Assembly: GCA_013364255.1 (NCBI GenBank)
Contig: CP054936.1
Location: 4,742,853 to 4,806,852 of the forward strand
DNA: 64,000 bases
Reading direction: 5' to 3'
From: Streptomyces seoulensis
GTDB lineage: Bacteria; Actinomycetota; Actinomycetes; Streptomycetales; Streptomycetaceae
Shown here: positions 22,832 to 31,510 of the stretch, piece by piece
Layout of the letters: each line of letters opens with the position of its first letter
Numbering within the stretch: position 1 is the first letter of the stretch
The notes under the pieces: model-generated
Told to the model about the DNA's origin: nothing
What the model saw: the letters and a program-made list of their open reading frames with translations, nothing else
The model's database searches: none
Made by a program: the position numbers and the translations under genes

Positions 22832-23551
22832 CTACCCGGCGAGCTTGACGTTCGAACCCTTCACCGTGATCTCGACGCCGCCCGCCGCCGCCCGCACCGA
22901 GTCCAACCGGATGCCGCCCGGCAGCTGGTCGATCGCCTGCTGGAAGTCGGTGATCGACCGGATCCGGTCCTCGATCAGCGCCACCCCGGGCAGCTTCGGC
23001 AGGGAGTCGGCGCGCACCTGCATCCGGTTGTCCTTCACCGCGACCGAGCTGAGCACGGAGACCGGCTGGCCACCGATCTTGAGGGTGACCTTGATCCGGC
23101 CGTCGCCGCCGTCCGCCAGCCCGACCACCTGCGCCGTGATGCCGAGGCCGATGTCGGTGGGCTCGGACTTCGCCGCCTTCAGCAGCTCGTCGTAGGCGAT
23201 GGTGGCGGTGCCGGTGGCGGTGGCCGCGGTGGCCGAGCTGTAGTCGCCGGAGAAGGTCACGTCCCGCATGTGGGCCTTGAGGTCGTCGATGCGGATCTTC
23301 TGGCCGGCCTTGCCGGTGTCCGCCTCGTAGTCCTTGATGCCGACCTCGACGTCGTCCAGCTCGCCGCTCGCCATCTGGGTGAGGAAGGGGAAGCCCTTGA
23401 TGGACACGTCGGGGGTGCTCGCCAGGTTCTGCGAGGTGCGGAGCTTGTCCGCGGCCTGGTCCTCCGCGAAGTACACCGCGACCCGGTCGACCACCACGAA
23501 CAGCACACCCAGGATCACGACGACGATCAGAAGTACTCGCAGCGCGCGCAT
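22832..23551 (-). CDS. DUF2993 (LmeA-like) membrane-anchored protein
   Basis: A 239-residue protein with an N-terminal membrane anchor (LRVLLIVVVILGVLFVVVDR) and an extracytoplasmic DUF2993 domain, whose tubular lipid-binding fold is shared with mycobacterial LmeA, needed for lipomannan maturation. Typical landmarks are VSIKGFPFLTQMASGELDDV near the N-terminus, then LPKLPGVALIEDRI and QLPGGIRLDSVRAAAGGVEI at the end. A role in envelope glycolipid handling is inferred from the family. Confidence 0.85.
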   Translation of the reverse strand: MRALRVLLIVVVILGVLFVVVDRVAVYFAEDQAADKLRTSQNLASTPDVSIKGFPFLTQMASGELDDVEVGIKDYEADTGKAGQKIRIDDLKAHMRDVTFSGDYSSATAATATGTATIAYDELLKAAKSEPTDIGLGITAQVVGLADGGDGRIKVTLKIGGQPVSVLSSVAVKDNRMQVRADSLPKLPGVALIEDRIRSITDFQQAIDQLPGGIRLDSVRAAAGGVEITVKGSNVKLAG

Positions 23552-23758
23552 GCGGTGTTTCCCCCACCTCTGGGCTCGCGGCGACCGGCCGGCCGCCCGC
23601 CGCGAGCCTAGCCCCGGCCGTCCGCCGGACCGGGGGATTGTCGATCACCTGTGACAGGGCCGACCCGCCCCGCGCGCGATCCGTACGGGCATGTCGGACC
23701 CGTACGGCATGTCACCCACGCAGGGCGCCGGGGCCGCCCGGTCCGCCCGTCCCGGCGG

Positions 23759-25141
23759 TCAGCCGAGCGCGCGGCCCAGCACCCACACCGCCGGGGCCGC
23801 CGCCGTCAGGGGCAGCGCGACGCCCGCGGTGAAGTGGACGAAGCGGGAGGGGTAGTCGTAACTGGCCGCGCGGTGGCCGATCAGGGCGCACACCGCGGCG
23901 CCCGCGCCGAGCACCGCGCCCTTCGTGCCCAGCCCGGTCGCACCGCCGACCGCGACGCCGGCGCCCGCCGCCGCGAGCAGCGCGACGACCACCGAGGCCG
24001 CCGTGGGCAGCGGCAGGGCGCGGGCGAGGACGGCCACCGCGACCGACGCCGCGCCGACCGTGACCGCGTCCGCGCCGCCCGCCAGGTAACCGGTCGCGAC
24101 GATGGCCAGCGCCGCCGCGGCGACGGTCGCCGTCAGGCCGTACATCCGCTCGTCCGGGTCGGCGTGGGAGCGCAGCTGGAGGACGAGGGAGAGCAGCACC
24201 CACACCCCGAGCGTGCCCAGGATCGCGGCGGGCGCGTGCACGCGGCCGGTGGCCAGCACCGCCGCGTCGCAGACGAGCGCGCCGGCGAAGCCGAGGGCGA
24301 TGCCCTGCCGGGCCGGCCACATGCCGTTGAGCCGGAACCAGCCCGCGGCCGTCACGGCCTGGAGCAGCACCAGCGGTACGAGCAGCGCGTACGTGCCGAC
24401 CTGTGCCGCACCGGCGAGCAGCAGTCCCAGCAGCGCGGTGAGGGCGGCGGGCTGCATCCCCGGTTCGATGACCGGCGAGCGGCCCTCCGCGCGGGCCCGC
24501 TGGGCGTCGGTGACGCGGGCGTTGCCGCCCAGGGTCGCGGGGCCGTAGCCGGGCCCGGCGCCGTCGGCCGCGGCCTCGGGGGCCGCCGGGAACCGGCCGT
24601 GGGCCGGTTCCTGAGCGGGGGTGGCGTAGGGCCCGGCGGCGGACGGCTGCTGCTGGTGGGGGGCGTAGGGCTCGGCGGCGGACGGCTGCTGATGCTGCTG
24701 CTGCTGCTGCTGAGCGGCGTACGCCTCGGCGGCGGACGGTTGCCGCTGCTGGGCGTGGTGGGCCGGCGCCGAGGCGGGCTGGTCCTGGTGGCCCAGCGGG
24801 GTCATGTAGGCCGTCGGGGCGGGCGGCTGCGCCGTCGCGTCGATGCGGCTGTGGGTCTGGGTCTCCCAGGTCTGCCCCTGCCACTCCTGCGTGTACGGGT
24901 CGGCGTGCGCCTCGGCGTGCGCGTCGCCGTACGGCTGCTGCTGCCCGGGCCACGCCTGCGGCTGGGACGGCGCCTGCGCGTGCGGCTGGGGCTGTCCCTG
25001 AGGGTGCTGCTGGAGGTGCTGCTGCGGGTGCGGCTGCCCCTGGGGGTGCTGCTGGGCGTAGGGGTCGTACGGGTCGTACCCCTCGTAAGGGGCCCCGTAC
25101 GGGCCCTCGTGCGGCGGCACCTCATACGGCCGTTCGGTCAT
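23759..25141 (-). CDS. Polytopic membrane protein with Gln/Pro-rich cytoplasmic domain
   Basis: A 460-residue protein. Residues 1-215 are disordered and rich in Gln, Pro, Tyr and His, with HPQGQPHP-type repeats and three copies of a Q-x-P-S-A-A-x-x-Y-A unit (around 135-180). Residues about 230-460 form eight or more hydrophobic helices of Ala/Leu/Val type. No transporter signature is seen. It starts 3 bases after the MoaD-like stop, so the two genes are probably co-transcribed. Function unknown. Confidence 0.75.
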   Translation of the reverse strand: MTERPYEVPPHEGPYGAPYEGYDPYDPYAQQHPQGQPHPQQHLQQHPQGQPQPHAQAPSQPQAWPGQQQPYGDAHAEAHADPYTQEWQGQTWETQTHSRIDATAQPPAPTAYMTPLGHQDQPASAPAHHAQQRQPSAAEAYAAQQQQQQHQQPSAAEPYAPHQQQPSAAGPYATPAQEPAHGRFPAAPEAAADGAGPGYGPATLGGNARVTDAQRARAEGRSPVIEPGMQPAALTALLGLLLAGAAQVGTYALLVPLVLLQAVTAAGWFRLNGMWPARQGIALGFAGALVCDAAVLATGRVHAPAAILGTLGVWVLLSLVLQLRSHADPDERMYGLTATVAAAALAIVATGYLAGGADAVTVGAASVAVAVLARALPLPTAASVVVALLAAAGAGVAVGGATGLGTKGAVLGAGAAVCALIGHRAASYDYPSRFVHFTAGVALPLTAAAPAVWVLGRALG

Positions 25142-25144
25142 CGC

Positions 25145-25399
25145 TCACCCTCCTGCGAACGGCGGGAGCACCTCGACCGTGCCGCCCTCGATCAGCCGTA
25201 CGGTCTCATGCCCGCGCGTTCCCACCGGGTCGCCGTCGATGAGGAACGAGCAGCGCAGCAGGACGCGCGCGAGTGCGCCGGGGTGCCGCTCGCGCACGGC
25301 GTCCAGCGCCTCGGCGAGCGTCAGCGCCTCGCAGGGCTCCTCGGCGACCCCGGCCGCGGCCTTCGCCGCCGCCCAGTAGCGCACGGTGACCTTTGCCAT
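25145..25399 (-). CDS. MoaD/ThiS-family sulfur-carrier-like protein
   Basis: An 84-residue beta-grasp protein starting KVTVRYWAAAKAAAGVAEE and ending in PPFAGG; the terminal Gly-Gly is the feature that MoaD/ThiS proteins use for adenylation and thiocarboxylation. It may serve molybdopterin synthesis or another sulfur-transfer route; no moaE or E1-like partner is in the window. Confidence 0.85.
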   Translation of the reverse strand: MAKVTVRYWAAAKAAAGVAEEPCEALTLAEALDAVRERHPGALARVLLRCSFLIDGDPVGTRGHETVRLIEGGTVEVLPPFAGG

Positions 25400-25442
25400 C
25401 CCGTTCCTCGAAAATCGTCGGTGTCGTCGGACACGCCTCAGG

Positions 25443-26357
25443 CTAGCCCGCCTGTGCGAGGGCCCAGCGTGCCATGCGGTCCAGGAGGGCGTCGGGGGCG
25501 GCGTTCTCGGCGTGGCCCATGCCGGGCTCCAGCCACAGTTCGCCGTGATCGCCGGCGGCGGCGGCCAGCGTGCGCGGGTGGTCGAGCGGGAAGTAGGCGT
25601 CCCGGTCGCCGTGCACGATCAGCAGCGGCACCGGCGCGATCCGCCCGGCCGCCGCCACCGGGGAGAGCGGGACCGGGTCCCAGTCGCGGTGGTGGATGCG
25701 GGTGCGCAGGCCGTAGCGGCCGACCAGGCGGCCCGTGCGGCGCATGACGAGCCAGTGCAGCCGGCGCATGGGGGCGGTGCCCCGGTAGTACCAGCGGGCC
25801 GGCGCGCTCACCGAGATCACGGCGTCCGTCCGCGCCGCCCCGCTCCCCTCACCGGCGTCGCCCGCGTCGCCCGCCCCGCTCCCGGGGCCGTACAGCGCCG
25901 CGTGCCGCAGCACCACCGAGCCGCCCATGGAGAAGCCGACGGTCGTCACGCGCGCGTGCCCGAGGCCGCGCGCCCACGCCACCGCCGCGGCCAGGTCCAG
26001 CACCTCCCGGTCGCCGACCGTCGAGCGCCCGCCGGAGGACCCGTGGCCGCGGAAGGAGAAGGTCACCACGGCCCCGTACCGGGCGAAGGCCCGCGCCGCC
26101 CGGCGCACGTGCGGCCGGTCCAGATCCCCGGTGAAACCGTGTGCGATCACGAACACCTGATCGACGCCAGATGTCCCCGAAGGGTCGCCCGCATGTCCCG
26201 CGGCGCTCCCGCGCCCGGCCGCCCGCGGCTCGTACCGGGCGTCGACCGCCACCCCGTCGGCGGTGCGCAGAAACCTCCTGACAGGCGTCCGCGGCGCCGT
26301 CCCGGCATCCGGGACGGCCGTTGAACGCGCCACATGACCTGCCGGATCCGAGCCCAT
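25443..26357 (-). CDS. Alpha/beta hydrolase (serine aminopeptidase/lysophospholipase-like)
   Basis: A 304-residue hydrolase. The nucleophile elbow is GFSMGGSVVL, the acid is the Asp in VHGDRDAYFPLDH and the base is the His in LEPGMGHAEN, a complete triad. HGFTGDLDRPHVRRAARAFA supplies the oxyanion region. A Gly/Asp/Ala linker (about 158-175) interrupts the core. ATG 26357 has no ribosome-binding site; CACAAT lies 7 bases upstream on the minus strand, compatible with a leaderless mRNA. Substrate unknown. Divergent from glnR. Confidence 0.82.
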   Translation of the reverse strand: MGSDPAGHVARSTAVPDAGTAPRTPVRRFLRTADGVAVDARYEPRAAGRGSAAGHAGDPSGTSGVDQVFVIAHGFTGDLDRPHVRRAARAFARYGAVVTFSFRGHGSSGGRSTVGDREVLDLAAAVAWARGLGHARVTTVGFSMGGSVVLRHAALYGPGSGAGDAGDAGEGSGAARTDAVISVSAPARWYYRGTAPMRRLHWLVMRRTGRLVGRYGLRTRIHHRDWDPVPLSPVAAAGRIAPVPLLIVHGDRDAYFPLDHPRTLAAAAGDHGELWLEPGMGHAENAAPDALLDRMARWALAQAG

Positions 26358-26604
26358 GTCGGCTATTGTGCTGGGAAGAGGACTCGGGCAGTGAAGCCCC
26401 CGGGTCCTTTTGTGCTTTCGGAAGCGTTGTATACGACGCGGGAAACCGCAGGTGTACGGCGCGACGGAGGCGCGGTGGCTCTTGGGGTTCCTCGGAATTC
26501 CCGGGATCCGCGGCGGGCCCCAGGGGCGCGGGACCCGCACCACGACGAAGCGACGATGAGTGCCGCATACGTCCTCGCAGGGACCCGAGGAGGAACCAGA
26601 CGCC
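26358..26604 (+). other. glnR upstream leader
   Basis: About 250 bases between the hydrolase gene and the possible uORF of glnR. TATTGT at 26364-26369 is a plausible -10 for the plus strand, giving a leader of nearly 290 bases. No GlnR-type binding box was recognised. Confidence 0.35.
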
Positions 26605-26664
26605 ATGGACGAGCGAACCGTGCACGAAGAACGCGTGACGACCCGGGCAGGTGGGACGCGATGA
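26605..26664 (+). CDS. Possible 19-codon upstream ORF coupled to glnR
   Basis: ATG 26605 (MDERTVHEERV) is preceded by GAGGAGGAA, a stronger Shine-Dalgarno sequence than glnR's own, though about 11 bases away. Its TGA stop overlaps the glnR ATG in an ATGA, so ribosomes ending here could restart at glnR. The peptide is charged with no special amino acid run. Real translation is unproven. Confidence 0.35.
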   Translation: MDERTVHEERVTTRAGGTR

Positions 26665-27470
26665 GTTCTCTGCTGCTGTTGACCAACGCCCTGCAACCGT
26701 CGGCGGAGGTACTCCCCGCCCTCGGTCTGCTGCTGCACAACGTGCGCGTGGCCCCCGCCGAGGGCCCCGCGCTCGTCGACACGCCGGGCGCCGACGTCAT
26801 CCTGGTCGACGGGCGCCGCGACCTGCCGCAGGTGCGCAGCCTGTGCCAGCTGCTGCGCTCGACCGGCCCCGGCTGTCCGCTGATCCTGGTCGTGACGGAG
26901 GGCGGCCTCGCGGCGGTCACCGCCGACTGGGGCATCGACGACGTCCTGCTGGACACGGCCGGACCCGCCGAGGTCGAGGCCCGGCTGCGGCTGGCGATGG
27001 GCCGGCAGCAGATCGGCGGCGACGACTCCCCGATGGAGATCCGCAACGGCGACCTCTCCGTGGACGAGGCCACCTACAGCGCCAAGCTGAAGGGCCGGGT
27101 GCTGGACCTCACCTTCAAGGAGTTCGAGCTGCTGAAGTACCTCGCGCAGCACCCGGGCCGCGTCTTCACCCGCGCCCAGCTGCTCCAGGAGGTGTGGGGC
27201 TACGACTACTTCGGCGGCACCCGCACCGTGGACGTGCACGTACGGCGGCTGCGCGCCAAGCTCGGCCCCGAGCACGAGTCGCTGATCGGCACCGTCCGCA
27301 ACGTCGGCTACCGGTTCGTCACCCCCGAGAAGGGCGACCGGGCGGCGGACGAGGCGAAGGGCAGGGCCAAGGCGAAACCGGGCCGCGCGGAGCGGACGGA
27401 CGACGCGAACCGGGACGATGCGGACGACTCCGCGGGCGCGGCCCGCACGGAGGTCGCGGCGGAGGCGTGA
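26661..27470 (+). CDS. glnR: GlnR, global nitrogen response regulator
   Basis: GlnR is the OmpR-type regulator of nitrogen assimilation in actinomycetes, controlling glnA, glnII, amtB, nirB and ure genes. The 269-residue product begins MSSLLLLTNALQPS. The receiver-like domain (1-115) keeps D50 (VILVDGRRD) but lacks a full acidic pocket, consistent with GlnR working as a dimer without classical phosphorylation. Residues about 125-225 form the winged helix (LDLTFKEFELLKYLAQHPGR, VWGYDYFGGTRTVDVHVRRL). The tail (226-269) is low-complexity and charged. Start at ATG 26661 after AGGTGG. No partner kinase is adjacent, as usual. Confidence 0.97.
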   Translation: MSSLLLLTNALQPSAEVLPALGLLLHNVRVAPAEGPALVDTPGADVILVDGRRDLPQVRSLCQLLRSTGPGCPLILVVTEGGLAAVTADWGIDDVLLDTAGPAEVEARLRLAMGRQQIGGDDSPMEIRNGDLSVDEATYSAKLKGRVLDLTFKEFELLKYLAQHPGRVFTRAQLLQEVWGYDYFGGTRTVDVHVRRLRAKLGPEHESLIGTVRNVGYRFVTPEKGDRAADEAKGRAKAKPGRAERTDDANRDDADDSAGAARTEVAAEA

Positions 27471-27544
27471 GGGGGGTCCGGCAGGGCGTTGCGGCCGCAC
27501 ATCCACGTCGTGATACGCCCTGCCCGCGAGCGGGTCCATCCGCG

Positions 27545-27550
27545 TAGACT
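27545..27550 (+). promoter_or_regulatory. Candidate -10 element for leaderless LacI-family gene
   Basis: TAGACT ends 6 bases before the GTG start at 27557, which has no Shine-Dalgarno sequence. This is the spacing of a leaderless transcript. Confidence 0.5.
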
Positions 27551-27556
27551 CCGCGC

Positions 27557-28579
27557 GTGGCCAAGGTGACTCGGGACGACGTGGCGAGACTGGCGGGGAC
27601 TTCCACCGCCGTGGTCAGCTACGTCATCAACAACGGACCCCGGCCGGTCGCCCCGGCCACGCGCGAGCGCGTCCTCGCCGCGATCAAGGAGCTGGGGTAC
27701 CGGCCCGACCGGGTGGCGCAGGCGATGGCCTCGCGGCGCACCGACCTGATAGGGCTGATCGTCCCGGACGCCCGCCAGCCCTTCTTCGGGGAGATGGCGC
27801 ACGCGGTCGAGTGGGCGGCCGCCGAGCGCGGCAAGATGGTCCTCGTCGGCAACTCCGACTACGTCGCCGAGCGCGAGGTCCACTACCTGCGCGCCTTCCT
27901 CGGGATGCGGGTCTCCGGCCTCATCCTCGTCTCGCACGCGCTCAACGACCTGGCCGCCGCCGAGATCGACGCCTGGGACGCCCGGATCGTGCTGCTGCAC
28001 GAGCGGCCCGAGGCGATCGACGACGTGGCCGTGGTCACCGACGACCTCGGCGGCGCGCAGCTGGCCGTACGGCACCTGCTGGAGCACGGCTACGAGTACG
28101 TCGCCTGCATGGGCGGCACGGCCGACACCCCGGCGGTGGGCGACCCGGTCTCCGACCATGTCGAGGGCTGGCGGCGCGCGATGGCCGAGGCCGGCCTGCC
28201 GACCGAGGGCCGTCTGTTCGAGGCGCCGTACAACCGCTACGACGCCTACCGGGTCGGCCTGGAGGTGCTGGCCGGTCCGGACCGGCCGCCCGCGGTCTTC
28301 TGCTCCACCGACGACCAGGCGATCGGCCTGCTGCGGGCCGCGCGGGAGCTGCGCATCGACGTGCCGGGCGAACTGGCGGTGGCCGGGTTCGACGACATCA
28401 AGGAGGCGGCGCTCGCGGACCCGCCGCTGACGACGGTCGCCTCCGACCGCTCCGCGATGGCCCGCTCGGCGGTGGACCTGGTGCTGGACGACGGGCTGCG
28501 GGTCGCGGGCTCGCGGCGCGAGCGGCTGAAGGTGTTCCCGTCCCGGCTGGTGGTCCGCAGGTCCTGCGGCTGCGCGTAG
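27557..28579 (+). CDS. LacI-family transcriptional regulator
   Basis: A 340-residue repressor-type protein. The N-terminal HTH reads VTRDDVARLAGTSTAVVSYV with the hinge helix around APATRERVLAAIKELGY, as in LacI/GalR. The periplasmic-binding-protein-like ligand domain follows (LIGLIVPDARQPFFGEMAHA), ending with AVAGFDDIKEAALADPPLTT. A C-terminal CGC (RRSCGCA) is common in streptomycete members. The ligand is presumably a sugar but is unknown. In this order (glnR, LacI, protease, two-component system) the neighbourhood matches S. coelicolor. Confidence 0.9.
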   Translation: MAKVTRDDVARLAGTSTAVVSYVINNGPRPVAPATRERVLAAIKELGYRPDRVAQAMASRRTDLIGLIVPDARQPFFGEMAHAVEWAAAERGKMVLVGNSDYVAEREVHYLRAFLGMRVSGLILVSHALNDLAAAEIDAWDARIVLLHERPEAIDDVAVVTDDLGGAQLAVRHLLEHGYEYVACMGGTADTPAVGDPVSDHVEGWRRAMAEAGLPTEGRLFEAPYNRYDAYRVGLEVLAGPDRPPAVFCSTDDQAIGLLRAARELRIDVPGELAVAGFDDIKEAALADPPLTTVASDRSAMARSAVDLVLDDGLRVAGSRRERLKVFPSRLVVRRSCGCA

Positions 28580-28727
28580 CGTCGTCTTCCGCTTCGGTCA
28601 CGCCGGGGTCCGCGGGCCGTCCTCGCTCCGCTCCGCGAGCCGTCCTTATATCGGGCATACGCGGTTCTGTCGGGCTTCTCAGCGGGGCCTCAGGAAGCTC
28701 TCATGATCCCGGGTCACTCTCAATGAC

Positions 28728-29942
28728 ATGACCGAGAGCATCCGCCGCAGCGGCGAGTACGAGGACCCCCAGGGTGACGGGCACGACCCGTTCGCGTACC
28801 GGCAGCAGCACGCCTCCACGCCCGTGAACCCGGAGTGGCCGCCCCCGCCGGCGTACGCCCCGGCGCAGCCCGCGGCCACCGCGCCGACGGCCGCGTACGG
28901 CCACGGCGGCTACGGCGGACACGACGGCTACGGCGGTCACGGCAGTCACGGCGGCGCGGGCGGGAGCGGCGGCGACGGCTCCACCGCCGTCCTGCCGGCC
29001 GCACCGGCCGGAACTCCCGGTCACGCTCCCGCGCCGGCGCCGAGGAAGCGCGCCAGGGGGCCGCTCGCGCTGCTGGCCGCCGTGGCGATCGCGGCGGCGG
29101 CGGTGGGCGGCGGCACCGCCTTCGCCTTCCAGGAGCTGACCGGCAAGAACACGGTCGCCGCCGGCGCCGCCGGCACCAGCGTGGTGCCCACGAGCCAGCG
29201 GGGCAGCATCTCCGCGATCGCCAAGGCGGTCAGCCCGAGCGTCGTGGAGATCACCGCCACGCTCGCCGACGGCACCTCCACCGGCTCCGGCGTGATCGTC
29301 ACCAGCGGCGGTGAGGTCGTCACCAACAACCACGTCGTCGCGGGCGCATCCTCGGTCAAGGCGCGCACCAGCGACGGCCGGACCTACACCGCGCAGGTCG
29401 TCGGCACCGACAGCTCCAAGGACCTCGCCCTGATCAAGCTGGCGGACGCCTCCGGGCTGAAGGCGGCGACGCTCGGCGACTCCGCCGGTGTGGCGGTCGG
29501 CGACCAGGTCGTCGCGATCGGCTCCCCCGAGGGCCTGACCGGCACCGTCACCAGCGGCATCGTCTCCGCCCTGCACCGGGACGTCACCGTGTCCACCGAC
29601 GAGAGCCAGGGGCAGGAGCAGGGGCAGGGGCAGGGGCAGGGGCAGGGCGGCGGCCAGTGGCCGTTCCAGTTCGGCGGCCGGCAGTTCAACGGTGACACCG
29701 GCTCCTCCACCACCACCTACCAGGCGATCCAGACCGACGCGTCCCTCAACCCGGGCAACTCCGGCGGTGCGCTGATCGACATGAACGGCGCCATCGTCGG
29801 CATCAACTCGGCCATGTACTCGTCGTCCACGGCCAGTGGCTCGGACTCCTCCGGCGCGGGCAGCGTGGGCCTCGGCTTCGCCATCCCGATCGACACCGTC
29901 AAGGCCGACCTGGCCAAGCTGCGCTCCGGCTCCCAGAGCTGA
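28728..29942 (+). CDS. HtrA-like trypsin-fold serine protease, membrane-anchored, no PDZ
   Basis: A 404-residue protein with a Gly/His/Tyr/Pro-rich cytoplasmic head (1-105), one membrane helix (LALLAAVAIAAAAVGGGTAF) and an extracytoplasmic protease domain. The catalytic triad is visible: His in VVTNNHVVAG, Asp in SSKDLALIKL, Ser in NPGNSGGALID. A Gln-Gly repeat (hexanucleotide GGGGCA repeated) sits in a surface loop around residue 295. The chain ends soon after the protease domain, so the PDZ domain usual for HtrA is missing. Role: probably extracytoplasmic protein quality control. Confidence 0.92.
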   Translation: MTESIRRSGEYEDPQGDGHDPFAYRQQHASTPVNPEWPPPPAYAPAQPAATAPTAAYGHGGYGGHDGYGGHGSHGGAGGSGGDGSTAVLPAAPAGTPGHAPAPAPRKRARGPLALLAAVAIAAAAVGGGTAFAFQELTGKNTVAAGAAGTSVVPTSQRGSISAIAKAVSPSVVEITATLADGTSTGSGVIVTSGGEVVTNNHVVAGASSVKARTSDGRTYTAQVVGTDSSKDLALIKLADASGLKAATLGDSAGVAVGDQVVAIGSPEGLTGTVTSGIVSALHRDVTVSTDESQGQEQGQGQGQGQGGGQWPFQFGGRQFNGDTGSSTTTYQAIQTDASLNPGNSGGALIDMNGAIVGINSAMYSSSTASGSDSSGAGSVGLGFAIPIDTVKADLAKLRSGSQS

Positions 29943-29989
29943 GACGGCGACCTTCCGGGGGGACCTGAACCGGCGAACAGGAGAACGTC

Positions 29990-30667
29990 ATGATCCAGCA
30001 GATCGCGCACGAGAAGGCCGACACCGTCGGCGTGACCGTTCCCGCGGGCGTCGCCCTCGCCCTGGCCGTGGCGAAGGAACTCCACAGCCCGGCCAACCTG
30101 CCGGTGGACGGCCTCGCCGACTGCCTCCCGGACGGCCTGCCGGCCGGCCGCACCGCCGCCCCGGCGGGCACCGCCGCCCCGGCGGGCCAGGTCCCGGCCG
30201 CGCTGCACGCGGCCCCGGCCGCCGCCGGCCGCGCGGACACGGGTCCGGCGGCCGGCAACCGGACGCACACGGGTCCGGCGGCCCACGGCCGGGCGTACAC
30301 AGGCCCGGCGGCCGACGGCCGGCTCCGCACGGTCCCGGGTCATCCGGGCCCCGCCGCCGAGGAGCAGGTCCGCCCGGCTCCCGCCACCACCGCTCCCGCC
30401 ACCACCGCCGGTGCCGACGTCACCGCCCGCCGGCACCCGGCCTCCCCCGGCAGCCCCCGTACCGCCCCGGCCCCCTCCGGCCCTCCCGTCCCCGCCGACC
30501 CGCACGCTCCCTCCGACCCGCGCACTCCCGCCGGCCCTCCCGTCCTCGCCGCGCACCGGATCCCCGAGGCCGCCGAGGTGCCGCAGCTGATGGGGCTGCG
30601 CACACCGGCCGCACGCCCGCACCGCCACAAGGTGCCGCTGCGCCGGCTGACGGCCATGGCGGCTTGA
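29990..30667 (+). CDS. Ala/Pro-rich, largely disordered protein of unknown function
   Basis: A 225-residue protein with a good ribosome-binding site (CAGGAGAACGTC before ATG). The first 45 residues look folded (QQIAHEKADTVGVTVPAGVA, LALAVAKELHSP); the rest is Ala/Pro/Gly/Arg-rich, with three tandem units of the type R-x-x-T-GPAA (around 79-110). The C-terminus is basic (RPHRHKVPLRRL). Third-position G+C supports coding on this strand. It lies 47 bases after the protease gene. No family is recognised. Confidence 0.65.
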   Translation: MIQQIAHEKADTVGVTVPAGVALALAVAKELHSPANLPVDGLADCLPDGLPAGRTAAPAGTAAPAGQVPAALHAAPAAAGRADTGPAAGNRTHTGPAAHGRAYTGPAADGRLRTVPGHPGPAAEEQVRPAPATTAPATTAGADVTARRHPASPGSPRTAPAPSGPPVPADPHAPSDPRTPAGPPVLAAHRIPEAAEVPQLMGLRTPAARPHRHKVPLRRLTAMAA

Positions 30668-30769
30668 AGGGCACGGGGCGGCCGGGAAACATGCGAGCCT
30701 GAGGGGCGTCCCGCCAGGACCGCCCGACCGCCCCACGCCAGTCCACCACCACCCGAGGAACGCCCACCG

Positions 30770-31510
30770 ATGAGCCCCGCCGACGGCGACCGCGACCGTG
30801 ACCCCCAGCGCATCCTGATCGTCGACGACGAGCCCGCGGTGCGCGAAGCGCTCCAGCGCAGCCTCGCCTTCGAGGGCTACGGCACCGAGGTCGCCGTGGA
30901 CGGGGCGGACGCGCTGGAGAAGGCGGCCGCCTACCGGCCCGACCTGGTCGTCCTGGACATCCAGATGCCCCGCATGGACGGCCTGACGGCGGCCCGCCGC
31001 ATCCGCGGCACCGGCGACACCACCCCCATCCTGATGCTGACCGCCCGCGACACCGTCGGCGACCGGGTCACCGGCCTGGACGCCGGCGCCGACGACTACC
31101 TGGTCAAGCCGTTCGAACTGGACGAACTGTTCGCCCGGATCCGCGCCCTGCTGCGCCGCAGCTCCTACGCCGCGGCCGTGGCGGGCGCCGCCGACGAGGG
31201 CGACGTGCTCGCCTTCGGCGACCTGCGCATGGACCTCGCCACCCGCGAGGTCACCCGCGGCGGCCGCCCGGTGGAGCTGACCCGCACCGAGTTCACGCTC
31301 CTGGAGATGTTCATGGCCCACCCGCGCCAGGTGCTCACCCGCGAGCAGATCCTGAAGGCGGTCTGGGGCTTCGACTTCGAGCCCTCGTCCAACTCGCTCG
31401 ACGTGTACGTGATGTACCTGCGGCGCAAGACCGAGGCCGGCGGCGAGCCGCGCCTGGTGCACACCGTGCGCGGCGTCGGCTACGTCCTGCGGCAGGGCGG
31501 CGCGGAGTGA
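30770..31510 (+). CDS. Two-component response regulator, OmpR/MprA type
   Basis: A 246-residue response regulator. Receiver: acidic pair in ILIVDDEP, phosphoacceptor D63 in LVVLDIQMPRMDG, Thr in LMLTARD, Lys in DYLVKPFELDEL. C-terminal winged helix: VELTRTEFTLLEMFMAHPRQ, VWGFDFEPSSNSLDVYVMYL. It resembles MprA, the partner of MprB envelope-stress kinases. Its stop overlaps the kinase start (GTGA). The upstream HtrA-like protease gene is a plausible target, by analogy with MprAB and its protease. Confidence 0.93.
   Translation: MSPADGDRDRDPQRILIVDDEPAVREALQRSLAFEGYGTEVAVDGADALEKAAAYRPDLVVLDIQMPRMDGLTAARRIRGTGDTTPILMLTARDTVGDRVTGLDAGADDYLVKPFELDELFARIRALLRRSSYAAAVAGAADEGDVLAFGDLRMDLATREVTRGGRPVELTRTEFTLLEMFMAHPRQVLTREQILKAVWGFDFEPSSNSLDVYVMYLRRKTEAGGEPRLVHTVRGVGYVLRQGGAE

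Noticed and set aside
29717..31462. 581-codon minus-strand frame over the protease, disordered protein and response regulator genes
   Set aside because: The plus-strand genes have domains, ribosome-binding sites and proper third-position bias; the minus frame has none.
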